Notes under the pieces: model-generated
Told to the model about the DNA's origin: nothing
The model's input: the letters and a program-made list of their open reading frames with translations, nothing else
Database searches by the model: none
Program-made: the position numbers and the translations under genes
From: Pedobacter psychrodurus
Lineage (GTDB): Bacteria > Bacteroidota > Bacteroidia > Sphingobacteriales > Sphingobacteriaceae
Length of the DNA: 64,000 nt
Assembly (NCBI RefSeq): GCF_004331735.1
Contig: NZ_SJSO01000004.1
Location: 335,392 to 399,391, forward strand
Direction of reading: 5' to 3'
Part shown: positions 35,881 through 45,680 of the stretch, piece after piece
Layout of the letters: the number at the start of each line of letters is the position of its first letter
Position numbering within the stretch: the stretch's first letter is position 1

Positions 35881-38073
35881 ATGTATAAGATAAAATACTT
35901 TTCAATTGGCTTTTTCTGGATAGCTATGGGATGTCATGTCAGTTTGCAGGCACAAACAAAAAAACAACCTGTTGATTATGTTGATAATTTTATTGGGGTA
36001 AGAGACGAAAATACCAGTACTATATTAGGCCCTCAATTGCCTAATGCGCCTATAAATCCAAGTCCGCAAACTGCCCCCGGTAAAATCAATTATGATATGG
36101 ACGGATATATTATGGGGCATGATATACGCGGTTTTGGGCAACTGCATGTAAGCGGAACAGGCTGGGGAAAATACGGGCAAATCTTTCTTTCTCCACAAGT
36201 AGGGTTGGCAGTTGGCGAGAATCAACACGACTCTCCTAAAAAAGATGAGATAGCTAAGCCTTATGAGTATGGTGTTACCTTAACCAAATATGGGATAAGG
36301 ACAGAATTTACGCCTTCTCAGCATAGTGCTATTTATAAATTTACTTTCCCAAAATCTGACAGTTCTAACATTTTAATAGATATTAGCCATAATATCTTAG
36401 ATATAGCCACTGTAATGCAACAAGGACGTTCGGGCTTTGAGGTTGGAGAAATTGAATTTACCAATAAAGAAAAAACAGAAATTAAAGGTTACGGAAAATA
36501 TGTTGGGGGTTTCTCTGACGGTTTATATAGTGTGTACTTTTCTGCTAAACTAAGTAAAGTTCCTACTCAAAGTGGTACTTGGTTTAATGGTGATATCAAT
36601 TATGGACAAATCAAGCAGCTTTCAAAAAAAGCAAACGATAGGATAGGGGCTTTTGTAAATTATAATACTACAGCAAATGAGCGGATTTACCTTAAAATAG
36701 CTATTTCTTTTAAAAGCATTGAACAAGCAGATGACTGGCTAAACAATGAAATTCCTGATTGGAATTATGAAAAAGTTAAAAACACGGCAAAAGAAATATG
36801 GAATACGGAGTTAGGCAGAATTAAGGTGGAGGGCGGTTCCGAAACAGATAAGAAAATATTTTATACGGCTGCCTACCATGCTTCCATTATGCCAAGAAAT
36901 AAAACCAATGATGCACCTGATTTTGATAAAGGAGTGCTAGTTTGGGATGACCACTTAGCTGTTTGGGACACTTGGAGAACCCTTTACCCCTTAAAAGTTT
37001 TGACAAACCAAGCTATGGTAAGTGGTACAATTAATTCATTTATTGCTAGGTATAAAAAGTACAAATCGGTTAAGGATGCTTATGTAGCATTAAGAGAAAT
37101 GAATGCCGAGCAAGGCGGAAATGACGCAAGTAACATTATAGTTGATGCTTATGTTAAGGGAGTAGAAGGAGTAGATTGGAAAGCCGCTTATGAAGTGGTT
37201 AAGTTTTTAGCAGATGAGGAGCGCAAGGGTATTGCAAATACTGATAGCGGTAAAATGTATAAGCAATTAGGTTGGATTCCAACCGGAAAAATGAGTAATT
37301 CTGTGACATTAGAATATGCTTATAATGATTATGGTGCGGCTTTAATGGCAAAAGATTTAGGTACAAAAGCAGATTACGAGAAATACTTAGAAAGAAGCAC
37401 TAAATGGATTGCTCTTTGGAATCCAGAAGCACAAAGTGATGGATTTAAAGGTTTTATAGAACCTAAAAAACTGAATGGGGATTTTGTCAACATAGATTTA
37501 AAAAAGAATTGGGGCTCGTGGAAAAATTATTTTTATGAAGGGAACTCATGGACCTACTCGTATTTTGTTCCTCATCAGTTTGATAAACTGGTTAATTTAA
37601 GTGGAGGTAATGAAGCTTTTGCAAAGAAACTTCAATATGGCTTTGACCATAATTTAATAGACTACGGGAATGAACCATCATTTTTAACTGTGCATAGCTT
37701 TTTGTATGCAGACCGTCCTGATTTAGCCAGTTATTATATCCGAAAGCTAATGAAAGAAAGATTCTCTTTAGATGGAAGTATTGAAAACGATGATAGTGGT
37801 GCAATGAGTTCTTGGTATATGTTTTCTGCCATGGGTTTTTTTCCCAATGCTGGTCAGGATATCTATTACCTTACTGGGCCTTCATTTAAAAAAACTAAAA
37901 TACATTTAAGTAATGGCCGGGTATTAACAATCGAAGCGCCAAACGCTTCTCCCCAAAATATTTACATTAAAAGTATTTTAGTTAATGGTGTAAAATGGCA
38001 AGGAAACATCATTACGCATAACATTATCCAAAAGGGAGGAAGTATAGTTTTCGATATGACCAACAAGCTTTAA
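35881..38073 (+). CDS. GH92-family protein, divergent (alpha-mannosidase fold)
   Basis: 730 residues with a signal peptide (1-24). The beta-sandwich N-domain has LHVSGTGWGKYG. The barrel has YHASIMPRN, VWDDHLAVWDTWRTLYPL, EGNSWTYSY (E553, expected acid) and NDDSGAMSSWYMFSAMGFFP (D637, D638 include the expected base). GH92 enzymes are calcium-dependent exo-alpha-mannosidases. Unusually the conserved GNEPSHH block reads G596-N-E-P-S-F601-L602, so both histidines are replaced. Substrate may therefore not be an ordinary alpha-mannoside. Confidence 0.88.
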   Translation: MYKIKYFSIGFFWIAMGCHVSLQAQTKKQPVDYVDNFIGVRDENTSTILGPQLPNAPINPSPQTAPGKINYDMDGYIMGHDIRGFGQLHVSGTGWGKYGQIFLSPQVGLAVGENQHDSPKKDEIAKPYEYGVTLTKYGIRTEFTPSQHSAIYKFTFPKSDSSNILIDISHNILDIATVMQQGRSGFEVGEIEFTNKEKTEIKGYGKYVGGFSDGLYSVYFSAKLSKVPTQSGTWFNGDINYGQIKQLSKKANDRIGAFVNYNTTANERIYLKIAISFKSIEQADDWLNNEIPDWNYEKVKNTAKEIWNTELGRIKVEGGSETDKKIFYTAAYHASIMPRNKTNDAPDFDKGVLVWDDHLAVWDTWRTLYPLKVLTNQAMVSGTINSFIARYKKYKSVKDAYVALREMNAEQGGNDASNIIVDAYVKGVEGVDWKAAYEVVKFLADEERKGIANTDSGKMYKQLGWIPTGKMSNSVTLEYAYNDYGAALMAKDLGTKADYEKYLERSTKWIALWNPEAQSDGFKGFIEPKKLNGDFVNIDLKKNWGSWKNYFYEGNSWTYSYFVPHQFDKLVNLSGGNEAFAKKLQYGFDHNLIDYGNEPSFLTVHSFLYADRPDLASYYIRKLMKERFSLDGSIENDDSGAMSSWYMFSAMGFFPNAGQDIYYLTGPSFKKTKIHLSNGRVLTIEAPNASPQNIYIKSILVNGVKWQGNIITHNIIQKGGSIVFDMTNKL

Positions 38074-38217
38074 TAGAAGACATTAAATAATTAAGGAGCT
38101 TGGCAGAAAATATCACTTCTACTATATGCATATCCTTTGCCATAATAGCGCTAAGCCATGAACCAATATGAAAAGATAAGCCTTAAATAAATACAAAACC
38201 ATATTAAAACCACTATA

Positions 38218-39567
38218 ATGAAAAAATTATTTCTATCTCTTTGCATGCTATTTTTAACCTATTTGGCTTCAGCACAACAAATTTGGTTTGTTTCTGGGAA
38301 AGGAAATGATCAAAATTCAGGTAAAACCGAGTTAATGGCATTTCGTAGCCTTCAAAGAGCTGCAGATTTAACCAAACCAGGCGATACGGTGATTGTAGCA
38401 GATGGAATTTACGATAATACTACAGCAAATAATGGACATTCCATTTTAACCTTGCGTACTTCTGGCACGGTGGATAAGTATATTACCTTTAAGGCAAAAT
38501 TAGGTGCTACACCTGAAATAAGACCATCCTCATGGGGAGGTATAACTATTTTAGGCTCCTATATAAATATTGAAGGGCTAAAGGTAATAGGTAATAATGA
38601 TAGCATTACACTGATAGATGCCATAATTGATACCAAAAATAAAACGCCAAATGCCAAGTACAATACCAACGGAATTATTGTGGAAGGTAGGGAAAATGCT
38701 TCAGATAAAAAGCCGCATCATATAAGAATTAGTAACTGTGAAGTGGGTAAATGCCCTGGCGGTGGAATAACTGTTTTAGAAGGCGATTATGTAACCATTG
38801 AGGATTGTAAAGTTTATGAGAATGCCTGGTACATGCGTTATGCTGGATCTGGTATTACCACTTTAAACAATTGGGCATTTGATGACAAACCTGGCTACCA
38901 TATCATTATTGTACGCAATAAGGTTTGGAACAACAAAACACTTGTTCCGTGGGAAAAAACGGGTAAGTTAAGTGATGGAAATGGAATTTTGCTTGATGTT
39001 ACCGATCAAAAGCAGGGAGCTACAAATCCCAATGCTGATGCTGCAGTTGATACGACCGTTAAAAAGGCACAGCCTTTAAAGCCACGCCGACCAGAGTGGA
39101 AGGGAAGAGCCTTAATTGCCTATAATCTAAGTGTGTATAATGGCGGTTCTGGCATACACACATTTCGTACCGCCCACGTTGATATTATCAACAACACTAC
39201 TTATTGGAATGGTCAGGTTGTTGGTTATCAAGAATTGTTTCCAAATAGGTGTGACGATGTTGTAATCATGAATAACATCATTGTTCCTAAGCCCGGAGGA
39301 GCAGTAACGTCTGATAACAAAAATACCAGGGTAAGGTGGGAGTATAACATTTATCCCAAAAATCAAGATTTTTTTACCGGCTCCAATAATATCGTAGCCG
39401 ATCCTCTTTTTATTAATCCTGGAATTGACCCAACAAGGTATGATTTTAAATTGGCGCCTAAAAGTTTAGCTATAGGTTCGGGAAGCTTGGAGTTTAAGTT
39501 TGAAAATGACACAGCCCTAAAACTGTTAAAACATAAGGGAAATTTAAATAGAGGCTATTACAGATAA
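38218..39567 (+). CDS. Right-handed parallel beta-helix secreted protein (helix-2)
   Basis: 449 residues with a signal peptide (1-19, ending ASA-Q). It is a clear paralogue of the lipoprotein at 19516: IWFVSGKGNDQNSG, FRSLQRAADLTKPGDTVIVADG, YVTIEDCKVYENAWYMRYAG and NGGSGIHTFRTAHVDIINN all have counterparts there. The lipobox is missing, so this copy is periplasmic or secreted. It carries an extra basic insert near residues 260-300. Lyase or binding function, unproven. Confidence 0.75.
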   Translation: MKKLFLSLCMLFLTYLASAQQIWFVSGKGNDQNSGKTELMAFRSLQRAADLTKPGDTVIVADGIYDNTTANNGHSILTLRTSGTVDKYITFKAKLGATPEIRPSSWGGITILGSYINIEGLKVIGNNDSITLIDAIIDTKNKTPNAKYNTNGIIVEGRENASDKKPHHIRISNCEVGKCPGGGITVLEGDYVTIEDCKVYENAWYMRYAGSGITTLNNWAFDDKPGYHIIIVRNKVWNNKTLVPWEKTGKLSDGNGILLDVTDQKQGATNPNADAAVDTTVKKAQPLKPRRPEWKGRALIAYNLSVYNGGSGIHTFRTAHVDIINNTTYWNGQVVGYQELFPNRCDDVVIMNNIIVPKPGGAVTSDNKNTRVRWEYNIYPKNQDFFTGSNNIVADPLFINPGIDPTRYDFKLAPKSLAIGSGSLEFKFENDTALKLLKHKGNLNRGYYR

Positions 39568-39592
39568 TCCAATTTAACTCATACTCAAAAGC

Positions 39593-40780
39593 ATGAAATT
39601 TAAGAAGAATTGGCTAGTAAGCAGCACAACAAATCGCTATCTATTATTGGTAGTATTAGTGTTTATAGTGATTTGTTTTGGATTTAAGAACTTTGATACT
39701 AGATCTCACGGATATAGCAGGATTGAAGTTGAATTAAAGGATGACAACATTAATGCTGGTTCAAAACACATATTATATACTGGTAGGGTAAGTTATAATG
39801 ATACAGTTGCAACTTTTGTGAATGCGGGCACAAGTATAGAGTTGAATTTTATTGGTAGTAAAATATCAGCAGAATTAAAATCATCTAGCTTGGATAGTTG
39901 TTTCTTAATCATAATAGATAACGATTTTAAAAAAGCCAGAAAAATATTAACAACTCCAACAAAAGCTACCCATGTGCTTGCCACTGGATTAAAAAAAGGT
40001 AGGCATCATTTAAGATTGATTAAAATTATGCCTAATTGGGTGAAAGGCTATTTTTATAAATTTAATATTACTTCAGGCAAAGCCCAGAAAGCACCGAAAC
40101 CATTGTATCGAAAAATGGAATTTTACGGAGATTCACAGACTGAAGGATCAATGGTAGAAGCACCAATTGGACCAGATCCAACTAATAGCGGAAATACATT
40201 TTATAATTCAGAGCTTACCTATGCTGCGTTAACAGCAAAAGTTTTTAAAGCTCAATATTCAAATATTTCTTATAGCGGCGTAGGCTTGGTTGCGGGTTAT
40301 ACCAACTTTACGATGAACAAAGTATTTGATTTATACGACCCAAGAAATCCTGGACTAAAGTGGGATTTTGCAAACTATACCCCAAATGTTGTGGTTGTTA
40401 ATCTTTTTCAAAATGACCAAGGAATTGCAGGTAATCCAACTTCTAAACAGTATGATACGCATTTTACAATTATAGGTTTAAAGCCTTCAGATTCGCTCTT
40501 TATCAATCGTTATAAGTTATTCATCAACGCCTTACATGAAAAATATCCTAATTCGCACATCATCTGTGCACTCGGTAGTATGGATGCATCAGCAAAACCA
40601 AAATGGAAAGGTTATCTGACCACGGCAGTTAATGAGTTAAAGATTGAAAAAGGAATAAAGAAAATATATCCACTTTTCTTTCCCTATAAAGCTACACCAG
40701 GCCACCCCAAGAAAATTGAGCATCAGGTTATGGCTGATACCTTGGTTTCATTTATAAGACAAAATGGAATCTGGAAATAA
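39593..40780 (+). CDS. SGNH/GDSL esterase of CE2-like architecture
   Basis: 395 residues. A single N-terminal hydrophobic helix (about 16-32) anchors or exports the protein. Residues about 45-160 form the beta-sandwich that precedes the catalytic domain in CE2 acetyl esterases. The SGNH domain has S181 in FYGDSQTEG, an Asn in NLFQND, and a final His in GHPKKIEHQ. Removal of acetyl groups from sugars fits the locus. The consensus GTND block is altered to FQND. Confidence 0.78.
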   Translation: MKFKKNWLVSSTTNRYLLLVVLVFIVICFGFKNFDTRSHGYSRIEVELKDDNINAGSKHILYTGRVSYNDTVATFVNAGTSIELNFIGSKISAELKSSSLDSCFLIIIDNDFKKARKILTTPTKATHVLATGLKKGRHHLRLIKIMPNWVKGYFYKFNITSGKAQKAPKPLYRKMEFYGDSQTEGSMVEAPIGPDPTNSGNTFYNSELTYAALTAKVFKAQYSNISYSGVGLVAGYTNFTMNKVFDLYDPRNPGLKWDFANYTPNVVVVNLFQNDQGIAGNPTSKQYDTHFTIIGLKPSDSLFINRYKLFINALHEKYPNSHIICALGSMDASAKPKWKGYLTTAVNELKIEKGIKKIYPLFFPYKATPGHPKKIEHQVMADTLVSFIRQNGIWK

Positions 40781-40830
40781 TAATAAGATCAACTAATGAA
40801 TGCAGCTGTATTCAATTTATATTAAAAAGA

Positions 40831-43101
40831 ATGACAATCAATTTTTATAAAAGCGCAAATAAAATCATTTGCTTACAATTACTCTTGGTAATTATGCCTG
40901 CCACTTTGTTTGCCCAGGGCAAGTTAAAACAAGTTTACAAAGATCCTAAGGCGCCAATACAGGTTAGGGTCAAGGATTTATTGAGCAAAATGACCATCGA
41001 GGAAAAGGCTGGACAACTCAATCAACTCAATAGTGGCGATCTTACAGGTCCCGGACTTAATGCCACCAGCCAACAAGAAAAACTAATCATGTTAAAGGCT
41101 GGTAAAATAGGCTCTTTTTTAAATACCATTGGCGCATCAACCACAAGAAGTGTGCAAAAAATCGCGGTAGAGCAAAGTCGATTGGGCATTCCCCTTTTAT
41201 TTGGGTATGATGTAATTCATGGTTACAAAACCTTGTTTCCCATTCCTTTAGCTGAAGCCTGCAGTTGGGATTTAGATCAAGTAACAGAGAATAGCAAAGT
41301 TGCCGCGAAAGAAGCTGCGGTTTCAGGATTGCACTGGACTTTTGCACCAATGTGCGATATAAGCACAGACCCTCGTTGGGGTAGGGTAATGGAAGGTGCT
41401 GGCGAGGATCCCTATTATGCTTCACTGCTTGCGGTGGCCAGGGTTAAGGGCTTTCAAGGAAATCTCGAAAGTGAATTTAATGTATTAGCCACGGTTAAAC
41501 ACTTTGCAGCTTATGGTGCAGTTGAAGCTGGGAGGGATTATAATAATGTAGATGTTTCTCGTTCTAAGCTGTGGAATACTTACCTGCCACCTTATGAGGC
41601 GGCAGTAAAGGCTGGTGCAGCAACCGTAATGAATTCTTTTAATGTTTTAGACGGAATACCTGCAAGTGGCAACAAATTTTTACTTACCGAAGTGTTAAAA
41701 AATAAATGGGGCTTTAAAGGTTTTGTGGTAAGCGATTGGAATTCTTTTGGTGAAATGATTCCTCATGGATTTGCAGCCGATTACAAAGATGTTGCACTGA
41801 AAGCCTTGCAGGCAGGTAGTATGATGGATATGGAAAGTAAAAGTGTGATAAACCATTTGCCGCAATTGATAAAGGAAGGGAAATTGAACATTGCACAAGT
41901 AGATGATGCCGTTGGTAGAATATTGTATTACAAGTTTAAGCTTAGCTTATTTGAAAATCCTTACAGATTTTCTGATGAACAAAGAGAAAAGGAAAATTTA
42001 TTAACGCCAGCCAATAGGAAAGTGGCCAGGATAGCAGGAACTAAAAGTATTGTTCTCCTCAAAAATACGGATCAACTGCTTCCCCTGGCCAGTAAGGACA
42101 AAAAAATTGCTTTGATTGGTTTTTATGCAAACAGCAAAGCAGATATGGTGGATATGTGGAAAGGGACAAGCGATTACAATACTTACGTAACTGTTTATGA
42201 TGGATTAAAAGCACAATATAAAAACTTGACTTACGCCGATGGTTACAATTCGGAAAACGAGACTAGCGAAAAATTAATTGCTGAAGCAGTAAATAATGCC
42301 AACGCTGCTGATGTGGTAATTGTGAATATAGGAATTTCGGGAAAGGTTTCTGGAGAGGATAAATCACTTGCAGATATTAATATACCAGCTGGGCAAATAG
42401 CATTGTTAAAAGCATTGCACCAAACAGGCAAGCCAATTATTGCACTGGTTACTGCAGGTAGGCCACTGGTGCTAACGCAAGTTTTGCCTTACGCCGATGC
42501 GGTTCTATATTGCTGGTTGTTGGGTACCGAAACAGGTAATTCTGTTGCAGATGTTATACAGGGGCTTTATAATCCTACGGCTAAAACTGTAATGAGTTTT
42601 CCTTATGCAGTTGGTCAGGTGCCAGTTTACTATAACCATTTTAATACAGGTAGACCTGCTCCCGATCCAGGAGGGGATAGCTTTTATTCTCGCTACTTGG
42701 ATATCCCAAATCAACCCTTGTTTCCGTTTGGTTATGGATTGAGCTACACGACTTTTAATTACAGAGATTTATCTCTCGGTTCATCTGTATTAACTAATGG
42801 GCAAATTCAAAATGTTAGCGTAATCGTAAAAAATACAGGAAAATATGATGGCGAAGAAGTAGTGCAATTGTATATAAATGACATTACTGCATCTATTGTA
42901 AGGCCTGTAAAAGAGTTAAAGGCGTACAAAAAGATCGGCCTTAAGGCTGGAGAAGAAAAAACCATCACTTTTCAACTCGGCACAAAAGATTTGTCATTTT
43001 TTGATGAAAAGGGCAATGCAATATTGGAAAAGGGAAAATTCAAAATATTTGTAGGTGGTAATTCTAGAGATGTCTTGGAAAAGACATTCGAACTTAAATA
43101 G
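40831..43101 (+). CDS. GH3 beta-glucosidase-like exo-glycosidase (BglX type)
   Basis: 756 residues with a signal peptide (ending TLFAQ). The TIM barrel contains TVKHFAAYGAVEAGRDYN and the nucleophile D302 in VVSDWNSFGE. An alpha/beta sandwich follows (about 400-610, KSIVLLKN, NIGISGKVSGEDKSL), then a fibronectin III-like domain (about 660-750). It removes terminal beta-linked glucose or xylose in the periplasm. A truncated paralogue lies at 45190. Confidence 0.92.
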   Translation: MTINFYKSANKIICLQLLLVIMPATLFAQGKLKQVYKDPKAPIQVRVKDLLSKMTIEEKAGQLNQLNSGDLTGPGLNATSQQEKLIMLKAGKIGSFLNTIGASTTRSVQKIAVEQSRLGIPLLFGYDVIHGYKTLFPIPLAEACSWDLDQVTENSKVAAKEAAVSGLHWTFAPMCDISTDPRWGRVMEGAGEDPYYASLLAVARVKGFQGNLESEFNVLATVKHFAAYGAVEAGRDYNNVDVSRSKLWNTYLPPYEAAVKAGAATVMNSFNVLDGIPASGNKFLLTEVLKNKWGFKGFVVSDWNSFGEMIPHGFAADYKDVALKALQAGSMMDMESKSVINHLPQLIKEGKLNIAQVDDAVGRILYYKFKLSLFENPYRFSDEQREKENLLTPANRKVARIAGTKSIVLLKNTDQLLPLASKDKKIALIGFYANSKADMVDMWKGTSDYNTYVTVYDGLKAQYKNLTYADGYNSENETSEKLIAEAVNNANAADVVIVNIGISGKVSGEDKSLADINIPAGQIALLKALHQTGKPIIALVTAGRPLVLTQVLPYADAVLYCWLLGTETGNSVADVIQGLYNPTAKTVMSFPYAVGQVPVYYNHFNTGRPAPDPGGDSFYSRYLDIPNQPLFPFGYGLSYTTFNYRDLSLGSSVLTNGQIQNVSVIVKNTGKYDGEEVVQLYINDITASIVRPVKELKAYKKIGLKAGEEKTITFQLGTKDLSFFDEKGNAILEKGKFKIFVGGNSRDVLEKTFELK

Positions 43102-43144
43102 TTAGCAGCAGACAAGGTTCGATCTTAATTTAAAAAAAAGTAAC

Positions 43145-45082
43145 ATGAAAAAGACTTTATGGGTAATTGTTGGGGTGTTTTGTTTCATTATTAATGAAGC
43201 ATTTGCGCAAACACGGGTTTCTATTTCAGAAATTGCCAAAAAAGTTTTAAATAAAGGGCTCGAAACTGATCTAGGTACATATCAAGGTAGCTTGCTTTTA
43301 CAAGGGCAGAGTGAATTGGCATTGGCTTGCTCAGATCAAAATATACTTTCCCAGGCAGTAGCTACTTTTCAAAAATTTGGTCAAAAAAAAATCGATGGCA
43401 AGGGTAGTTTCGTCAGCTATAAAGCTGGTGGAAATGGAGCTGCATTTTTGAGTTTTAAGCGTGCAACATCATTATTAGCTACTCAAGTAAAACTTGGGGC
43501 AAGTCAAATGTTCAATCAGCAAAAACGCTCAAAAGAAGGTTTGCTTATTCCAGGATGGATTGATGAAAAGGGAGATCAGGTTTTTATAGATATGGCATTT
43601 GCAGTAACACCATACATGTTGTATGCCGGTCTTGTAGAAAAAAACAAAGAATATGTAGACCTGGCGGTGTTCGAGACTTTGGAGCTTTTTAGCATATTAA
43701 GAGATGATAAAAATAAACTTTTACATCAGGCAAGGGGCTTTAGTAAAGCTGGAAAATTATCTGAAGACAATTGGAGCCGTGGTAATGGATGGGGTGCATT
43801 AGCCTTGGCTATATTGGTCAGGGATTTGCCAATGGATCACCCAAAAAGGAAGGAAGTTGAACTACTTGCTGCTGAGTTTTTTGCTGCTGTTATCAAACAT
43901 CAAAATAAGCAAGGTCTCTGGCATCAAGAAATGACAGATAAATCATCTTTTGTAGAAACCTCTGGTAGCGGTTTATTGCTTTATGGTATGGGTATAATGC
44001 TCGAAAAAAAAATGCTCAGTAATAAATATCAGTCTAATTTTTTAAAAGGGATTAATGCATTAAGCAGTTATGTAGCTAACGACGGCTCGGTTAGCCATGC
44101 TTGTTTTAGTTGCTTAGCACCTCGCAATGGCACTAAAGAAGATTATAAAAACCATGTTTGGATATACAATGACCCTCATGCATTTGGTCCAGTTGTATTG
44201 GCATTTTCTCAAGCCATAAAAATGGGAATTACAAATTTTAATAATAATATTTTAGGTAAATATGGGGTGTTAGATACCCTGTCAACCGAAGTGAAGGCCT
44301 ATGTAAAATATGTGCCCGAACGTAACCAGGATATAGCGTGGGAAAATGACAGGATCGCTTTTAGATACTATGGGCCACCTGTGCGTGATAAAGTGAGCAG
44401 TGGGGTAGATATTTGGACTAAATCTGTCAATTATTCTATTATAGATAAATGGTACAGGTTAAATGGCAAAGGCTTAGATTACCATGTTGACCGCGGTGAA
44501 GGTGCAGATTTTTACCATATGGGATTTTTAAGGGGAGCTGGTGGAAGTGCGGTATGGGCTAATGATAAACCTTATCCTGCAGAAACCTATGCCAACCACA
44601 ACATTATAAAAAATACAAAAGAAGAAATAGAATTTGAGCTAAAATTTGATGCTTGGGATGTTAATGGGTTAAAAGTAACCGAATTCAAGCGGATAAAGAT
44701 GGTTAACGGTACAAATTTTTATAAAGTTACCAGCACCTTTACCACAGCTAGCAAAGATAACTTGATTATCGGGATTGGCCTTACGACTTTTGGCAAGCCC
44801 ATGATAACTAAGAACGCAATTGGGCAATTATCAACTATAGAACTAATAGAACAAAAATGGGGCAAATTGGGCACGGCCATAGTGGTTGATCCAAGTCAGT
44901 TTAATAGCTATGCAGACAGTGGTAATGACAGGTATGTGCTGGTAAATGTTAAGCCAAATGTGCCTGTTACCTATTATGTTGGAGCAGCCTGGGAAGGTAA
45001 TTCATTGTTTAGAAATGATAGCGCATGGTGGCAACACCTGCAAGGGGTAAGCTGGAAACAATTACAGAAAATTTATAGGTAA
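43145..45082 (+). CDS. GH88/105 unsaturated uronyl hydrolase fused to DUF4861
   Basis: 645 residues with a signal peptide (1-22). Residues about 25-370 form the alpha/alpha barrel, with W210-S-R212-G-N-G-W216, the canonical GH105 signature, and DMAFAVTPYMLYAGL upstream. Residues about 375-640 match DUF4861, a beta-rich domain seen next to uronate enzymes (IAFRYYGPPVRDK, GLDYHVDRGEGADFYHMG). The fusion probably handles lyase products at both a sugar and an adjacent group, but DUF4861 chemistry is unknown to me. Confidence 0.85.
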   Translation: MKKTLWVIVGVFCFIINEAFAQTRVSISEIAKKVLNKGLETDLGTYQGSLLLQGQSELALACSDQNILSQAVATFQKFGQKKIDGKGSFVSYKAGGNGAAFLSFKRATSLLATQVKLGASQMFNQQKRSKEGLLIPGWIDEKGDQVFIDMAFAVTPYMLYAGLVEKNKEYVDLAVFETLELFSILRDDKNKLLHQARGFSKAGKLSEDNWSRGNGWGALALAILVRDLPMDHPKRKEVELLAAEFFAAVIKHQNKQGLWHQEMTDKSSFVETSGSGLLLYGMGIMLEKKMLSNKYQSNFLKGINALSSYVANDGSVSHACFSCLAPRNGTKEDYKNHVWIYNDPHAFGPVVLAFSQAIKMGITNFNNNILGKYGVLDTLSTEVKAYVKYVPERNQDIAWENDRIAFRYYGPPVRDKVSSGVDIWTKSVNYSIIDKWYRLNGKGLDYHVDRGEGADFYHMGFLRGAGGSAVWANDKPYPAETYANHNIIKNTKEEIEFELKFDAWDVNGLKVTEFKRIKMVNGTNFYKVTSTFTTASKDNLIIGIGLTTFGKPMITKNAIGQLSTIELIEQKWGKLGTAIVVDPSQFNSYADSGNDRYVLVNVKPNVPVTYYVGAAWEGNSLFRNDSAWWQHLQGVSWKQLQKIYR

Positions 45083-45189
45083 CCTCATTAAAATTCCACA
45101 GCCAAATAAATTTTAACCAACAGAAAAATCTCTTAGCATACAAATGCCATCAATAGGTAAATACTCATTAATACAAAATAATCAAAATC

Positions 45190-45647
45190 ATGAAATATCT
45201 TTTATTTGTTGTTTGTTTACTTCCAATAGCGGTAATGGCTCAAAACGATAAAAAATTAATATATAAAAATTCCTCTTTAAGCACTTCTGCTCGTGTAAAT
45301 GACCTTTTATCAAGGATGACCTTGCAACAAAAAATAGGTCAGCTTAACCTAATAACATTTGTAAATGAGAACAATTCTACCAACCCGTTAGATAATAAGG
45401 TAATGCAGGCAATGTTGGCGGAATTTTAAAGAGTAATGGGGTAAAACAAAATTTAAGAATACAAAAGATTGCTGTGGAGCAGACTAGGTTAGGTATCCCT
45501 ATACTTTTTCAGGAAGATGTAATACATGGTTACAAAACAATATTTCCAATCCCATTGGGAGAATCTTGCAGCTGGAATTTAACCGGCATCTCCCAAACGG
45601 CGGCGGTTGCAGCAAAGCAAGTAATATTTTATTTAACACGATTTTGA
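45190..45647 (+). pseudogene. GH3 gene truncated and frameshifted
   Basis: The start encodes a signal peptide and the GH3 opening (DLLSRMTLQQKIGQLN). The frame is lost near 45405-45412, giving a stop at 45427. In the next frame the GH3 sequence resumes as GNVGGILKSNG, IAVEQTRLGIPILF, DVIHGYKTIFPIPLGESCSWNL and TAAVAAKQ, close to the intact GH3 at 40831. Homology then stops abruptly and the frame ends at 45647, so more than three quarters of the enzyme, including the nucleophile, is gone. Confidence 0.9.
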
Positions 45648-45680
45648 AATTGCTGCCAAATAGCATAAAAACTAATTAAT

